Part shown: positions 59,908-64,000 of the stretch, piece by piece
Layout: each line of letters opens with the position of its first letter
How positions within the stretch are numbered: the stretch's first letter is position 1
Assembly (NCBI GenBank): GCA_036924285.1
Contig: JAYKYS010000015.1
Coordinates: forward strand, 4,216,001 to 4,280,000
Origin: Asterella californica
Taxonomy: Eukaryota; Streptophyta; Marchantiopsida; Marchantiales; Aytoniaceae
Direction of reading: 5' to 3'
Length of the DNA stretch: 64,000 nt
The notes under the pieces: model-generated
Database searches by the model: none
What the model saw: only the letters and a program-made list of their open reading frames with translations
Told to the model about the DNA's origin: nothing
Translations under genes and position numbers: made by a program

Positions 59908-61359
59908 TGTCGAGGAGAGTCCTTCTCAGGAAGGGTGAGCCTTCTGGTTGTGATAAATCGCGAGGTAGGAGTAGAAATCGAATACCAAGACAAGAGCTAA
60001 GGCTTGTAGTACACAACGGCTGAAGTCACTCACATAGACTACTCTCTGACTATAGGTCACTTGCTATTTTTTCTGATCAAGTCTCAGGAGACAGATCCAC
60101 CTTCAGACACAACAAATAAGAGAAACTTGAACTCACGAAAGAGAAGAGAAACTTGGAAGAAGAGAACTTGGAAGAGAAATAAAGCGATGCTTTATTTCTC
60201 TTCCAAACACACTCAATAGTCCTCCACATATATCAATTTACAACCTATCTCTACTCAACTCTTTACGTTGATCACCGCAGATGCCAAACAGTCAATTCCT
60301 ACTCAATTAATCTTCTCTCCAGCAGATTAGTCTCCAAACCCTACAACCGATGAAGTTCTGAAACTCCAACGCTTATATCCCTTCCTGCAACAGCTTCAGC
60401 ACCTAAATTTCTCAGAAAACCTGATCTTCTCAGTCCTTGTCTTCTCCTCCGCTCAGGAAGATACTCCTAGCTCACCAGATTCACCTCAAACAGCCTAGTA
60501 GGTAAATTCAAGCTCTTCCAACTCTTAATCTTCCCTCTGCGTCAATCTCCCAACTGAAACTATCAGGAATTTAACCCAGCGTCGATCAAAAGTCCTCTGC
60601 AGATTATCAAACGATCTCTCTCAATAAAACAACCTCTTGTCCGTTCAGAAGGTAGTTCTGCCTCCAAATTGTATAATAGATAAAGTTCCCGCTCCCAAAC
60701 ACTTGTCCGCCTCAGTTCTGTCAGAAAAAATTGATCTCTCCTAGCCTCCAAGCTTCTCCTGCACGTCCTCGATCCTAAATCCCTAATCCTCTTCCTTCCG
60801 CTTCAGCTCTATGTAAAAGAATCCCTTGAAAAAGTGTCTCGATCTCAAGCCGCCGCAGGTATTTAACCTAAAAGTTAAGGCCCCAGCTAAGCTGCCCCCT
60901 ACTGTCCTTATAAGCGCAGTCACTTATCAGAAGCAGAGCCCTAGCTAAGCTGCCCCCCTACTGTCCTTATGTACAGATCTTTTCTTGCAAAACTGACCTC
61001 TTTTTTAAATAAAAGTTCACAGCTACCTTTGTAAAGCAGACTCCTTCACGGATAAGGACTTCATAACTTCCTCCGTCATTACTAAACCGACTCGACGATT
61101 AATTAACGGATTTATAAAAGTTTCCCGTTATCGTGTCGGATATTGCGTGAAGGATGTCCAGGAAAACGCGAGGTTCCTGACTGTGGAGATGTTGTGTGCT
61201 GAAACAGAGACAAGACAGAGAAGAACAACCACGAAAACGAACGCACAATATATACCATTCCAAATGTATGTACACTTCCGTCTCTTTCTCCTAACAACAC
61301 AAAACTGAGGAACAGACCAGAGCGGTCCGTAACCTACTTCAGAAGCCCTAAAACAAACC

Positions 61360-61670
61360 ACCTCAGCTTGTTTCATACCTTGATCAATTAACATTCGTAT
61401 AGTATTTTCTGCAGCGGTTTGAGTTGATATTCTGGTGTCTTAGGCGTAGAGGAACCACACCAATCCATCCCGAACTTGGTGGTGAAACTCTATTGCGGTG
61501 ACAATACTTTAGGGGAAGCCCTACGGAAAAATAGCTCGACGCCAGGATGAAAAAATTAACGTCTCCTATTATTCATGTTGTTCAAAATCTCATACATACC
61601 GATTTTGACGTTAATAAAAGAATAAAAAAAGCTTTCATTGTATCGCTTAAGCTATAAAATAATTCTTGAG
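61360..61670 (+). other. Nuclear insertion of plastid DNA (NUPT)
   Basis: A 311-bp segment absent from D1, where AAACAAACC joins CCTGAATCGC directly. It holds the end of the 4.5S-5S spacer, the complete plastid 5S rRNA gene and about 120 bp of AT-rich downstream spacer. There is no target duplication beyond one or two C, consistent with end-joining repair. Confidence 0.93.
61428..61548 (+). rRNA. rrn5: Plastid 5S rRNA (nuclear-integrated copy)
   Basis: 121 bp, the exact plastid 5S length, from TATTCTGGTGTC to CGACGCCAGGAT. It includes the conserved GTAGAGGAACCACACCAAT, CCCGAACTTGGTGG and AATAGCTCGACG blocks of plastid 5S rRNA. The terminal helix pairs TCTGGTGTC-side bases with the CGCCAGGA end. 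In the nucleus it has no plastid promoter and is expected to be silent. It is not a cytosolic 5S gene. Confidence 0.95.
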
Positions 61671-63503
61671 CCCCTGAATCGCAACCCTAGCCCGAAATCG
61701 CCGAAGCGTAGCTCAAAGCAAGAGAAACTTCTCTTTGCTAACAAACAGAGCCACAACAATATCACGCGATTCAAAACCCAAGTCCAAACCACATCCACGC
61801 ACTAGCTCTTGGTTAAAGCTAGCTACCACAAGCCGTACACAACCAATTAAGTCCCTAACGAACTCAAAAAGACGAAATCCGTAGCAAAGGAACCGAAAAA
61901 GACTTATCTGAGAACTTTCTCCTTTCTCCAAACGATCTTCAAATGTCGATAGGGTCTCCTTCCCTGACTCCTTTGGCTCAAGAAACCTTCAGATCCGACT
62001 CCCGATAGTCGAGATATCGCCGATTTTCGGTCGCAAGTGACCGAACTTCCAGAAGCTCCTCCCTGCGGCTTAAAACCGCTCACACCACACAAACGGATCG
62101 TCTAAACTGATATCCGTCTTCGCTGGTAGGTAGATCTGGCTACCCTGAACCCAACAAGACTCCAAACAAGCCGTTTGGAGTTCCCCTTGCAAAACCACTC
62201 GAGAAATTTAATCGCAGGTTGCAAAAAAAACTGACGTAAATCGGTTCCCTGCGGCTCAAATTCGCTCACCACACCCAAACCAACAATCCAATTCACTTAC
62301 AGTCTTTTCCTATGCGTACATGAGGACTCCCTGATCGCGTAGGCACCAAGAACGAAGAGCTTGGCTCACTGATCGCGAAGAACAATCCAATCTCAGGTCG
62401 CAGGCGATGAAAAACCTGACGCAAGCGCTTCCCTGCGAACCAATTTCACTCACAACTCCTAAACCGCCCGATGAAAACTGGTATCGTCTTCAATTTCCTG
62501 AAGAACTCGTTGTTCTGATCCTGATGGATCCAAGGACAAGTTTGGACTCCGGAACGGCCCGAACGGTCCAACTCTCCTTCACAGGTAACTGAAAACCCCA
62601 AATCTGCTTCCTGCGTCTCAATTTCTTCCAGAATACCACCCCCGATCCGTCTCTTCAAGAACCGTCTTAACCTGTGCGTAGCCTGCACAGATCTGAACCC
62701 AATGACACCTTGCGCGCGTGTATTGGACTTCCCAATTCTCCAAAACATCCACCGACAAGTCGCAGGAACAAGCAAGCCCCTTAAGCAGCCCCCTTGCAAC
62801 AGTCTGTACGTACGAAGTTTCACCCTCAATAATAAGAAGCAGGTCCCTTGCGTCTTTGATATAACGCCTGAAGCCCTAAATACCCAGTCAGCAAGTAACT
62901 TGGGGCCTAGCTTGATTTTGCCTTTTTTCGAATCGCATAACTTCTTCTCTGGATGTCCAAACGAAATAAACAAGATGCCCATGGAAAGCTGACAACGAGC
63001 TCTATCCATCTATGCGATAAAAGTAAAGATCCGAAGTTGCGCCAAAAGCTCGTAAGCTGGGGCCTAGCTTGTTTTCTCCATCTTTCGAGTCCTGTAACTT
63101 CTTCACTATGCGTCCAAACGAAGTAGACAAAGTGCCTATGAAATGCTGACAAGGAGCTCTACCCATCTATGCGATGAAAATGGAGATCTGAGACAAGGAG
63201 CTCTATCCAATGGTGTGATAAAAACGAAGATCTGAAGTGGTGCCAAAAACTCGTAAGCTGGGGCCTAGCTTATTTTCTCCATCTTTCGAGTCCTGTAACT
63301 TCTCCACTAGGCACCCAAACGAAGTAGACAAGATGCCTATGGAAAGCTGACAAGGAGCTCTACCCATCTATGCGATGAAAATGGAGATCTGAGATTGTGC
63401 CAAAATCCGTAAGCTGAGGCCTAGCTTGTCTTCTCATGAGTGTCTTTGGAGCGACAAGCATCGAAGTTTGAATTTCAGGTAGGAGCCGGTCCACGACACG
63501 ACA

Positions 63504-64000
63504 CCGTGCTCTTGATGTCATCTTGATGCCACCCTGAGTATATGTAGGCTAGCTCCTACACTTATGGGGTTGCCCCACAAGGCTTATAGCCCCCCCATAT
63601 GCGCTCCAGGTATCTCTCATGGTATATTCACGGTGGCATGCGGAGACTTAGGTCAGGAAGGCCACGATTAAAGGAGATATCGGACTTCATAACTTCCTCC
63701 GCCATTACTAAACCGACTCGACGATTAATTAACGGATTTACAAAAGTTTCCCGTGCTCTTGATGCCATCCTAAATATACCACAAGCCATCCGATGTAGGT
63801 CAAAGCCCCTACACTTATGGGGCTGCCCCACAGGGCTTACAGCCCCCTCATATGCGCACCAAGTATCTCCCATGGTATATTCACGGTGGCATGCGGAGGC
63901 TTAGACCAAGAAGCTCACGATTAAGGGAGATACCGATCTCCCGCCGCTAGATATGCAGGACGTGGCTGCATATCTAACATAGACTCTCATCCGGGAGGCC
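63504..64000. repeat. 247-bp tandem repeat with hairpins in element E
   Basis: Units start CCGTGCTCTTGATG at 63504 and 63751. They share CTACACTTATGGGG, CATATGCGC, GGTATATTCACGGTGGCATG and GGAGATA blocks. Small perfect hairpins include GGGAGAT/ATCTCCC near 63925 and AGATATGCAG/CTGCATATCT (63949-63975). The last 70 bp of a unit also precede D2 (61062-61128). Confidence 0.8.

Larger units (their letters stand above)
61129..63503. mobile_element. Family D repeat D2, TSD CCGT, carrying plastid DNA
   Basis: A 2375-bp homologue of D1 with the same ends (TATCGTGTCGG...ACGACACGACA). It is flanked by CCGT at 61125-61128 and 63504-63507. The unoccupied target is visible at 63745-63765. It is longer than D1 because of the 311-bp plastid insertion and an extra minisatellite unit near 63059-63414. 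Confidence 0.87.
59908..64000. mobile_element. Element E (LTR-like), runs off the window
   Basis: Starts TGTCGAGGAG at 59908, right after family A ORF sequence (AGAACGG), and continues to the window end apart from the D2 insertion. No coding capacity is seen. It contains a CAGCTAAGCTGCCCC duplication (60890-60970) and a roughly 247-bp tandem repeat rich in small hairpins after D2. The right end and target duplicate are not in view, so classification as an LTR is inferred from the TGTCG start only. Confidence 0.5.

Noticed and set aside
59150..60016. The 288-residue frame as an extended LTR protein.
   Set aside because: Its first roughly 37 residues come from element E, which interrupts the ORF at 59908.
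61428..61548. A functional cytosolic 5S rRNA gene.
   Set aside because: The 121-bp sequence has plastid-specific blocks and plastid spacer on both sides; it is a single copy without a nuclear 5S internal control region pattern.

Overview
This is nuclear DNA of a plant-lineage (streptophyte) eukaryote. It holds a seven-exon aldo-keto reductase gene, a nuclear-type tRNA-Leu, many Ty3/gypsy LTR retrotransposons, and a fragment of plastid DNA carrying a complete plastid 5S rRNA gene. I cannot name the species; a bryophyte or related streptophyte is possible but not shown.

The layout is a low-copy, AT-rich island (about 25.5-40.0 kb) between two blocks of nested retrotransposons. The left block (1-25.5 kb) holds one copy (A1, + strand) of a Ty3/gypsy family called here family A. 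Its polyprotein is cut by a complete LTR retrotransposon of another family (family G, 691-8004, TSD ACGT) and by a 5969-bp LTR unit of family A itself (10084-16052, TSD CAAGC). A1's own 3' LTR follows (16353-19905). After it come an antisense family-A LTR fragment split by a solo LTR (21617-22539, TSD GAAC), an inverted LTR-ORF fragment, a family-G-like gag fragment, and an integrase scrap.

The right block (40-64 kb) is a second family-A element (A2, - strand): 5' LTR at 57.2-59.9 kb, gag and protease at 54.0-57.2 kb, pol at 48.85-52.1 kb, and 3' LTR from 48800 down to about 41.2 kb. Younger insertions split it: family-D repeat D1 (52128-53984, TSD CCGG), a solo family-A LTR (43377-47007, TSD CATAG), and element E (from 59908). 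E contains a second D copy (D2, 61129-63503, TSD CCGT), and D2 contains 311 bp of plastid DNA.

The central interpretation is that family A has giant LTRs (TGTGGTG...CACTACA, up to about 6 kb) that carry their own sense-strand open reading frame. That frame encodes a roughly 780-residue protein with a globular N-terminal region, a Ser/Glu-rich linker and a long coiled coil. The same unit sits upstream of gag, downstream of pol, and alone between perfect 5-bp target duplications. All copies seen are damaged. Family A is also saturated with the hexamer GAAGAC/GTCTTC in coding and non-coding parts alike.

The island holds the aldo-keto reductase gene (34030-36278, complete catalytic tetrad), one tRNA-Leu(CAG), and several hairpin or degenerate repeat structures. 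No other convincing protein gene was found there.
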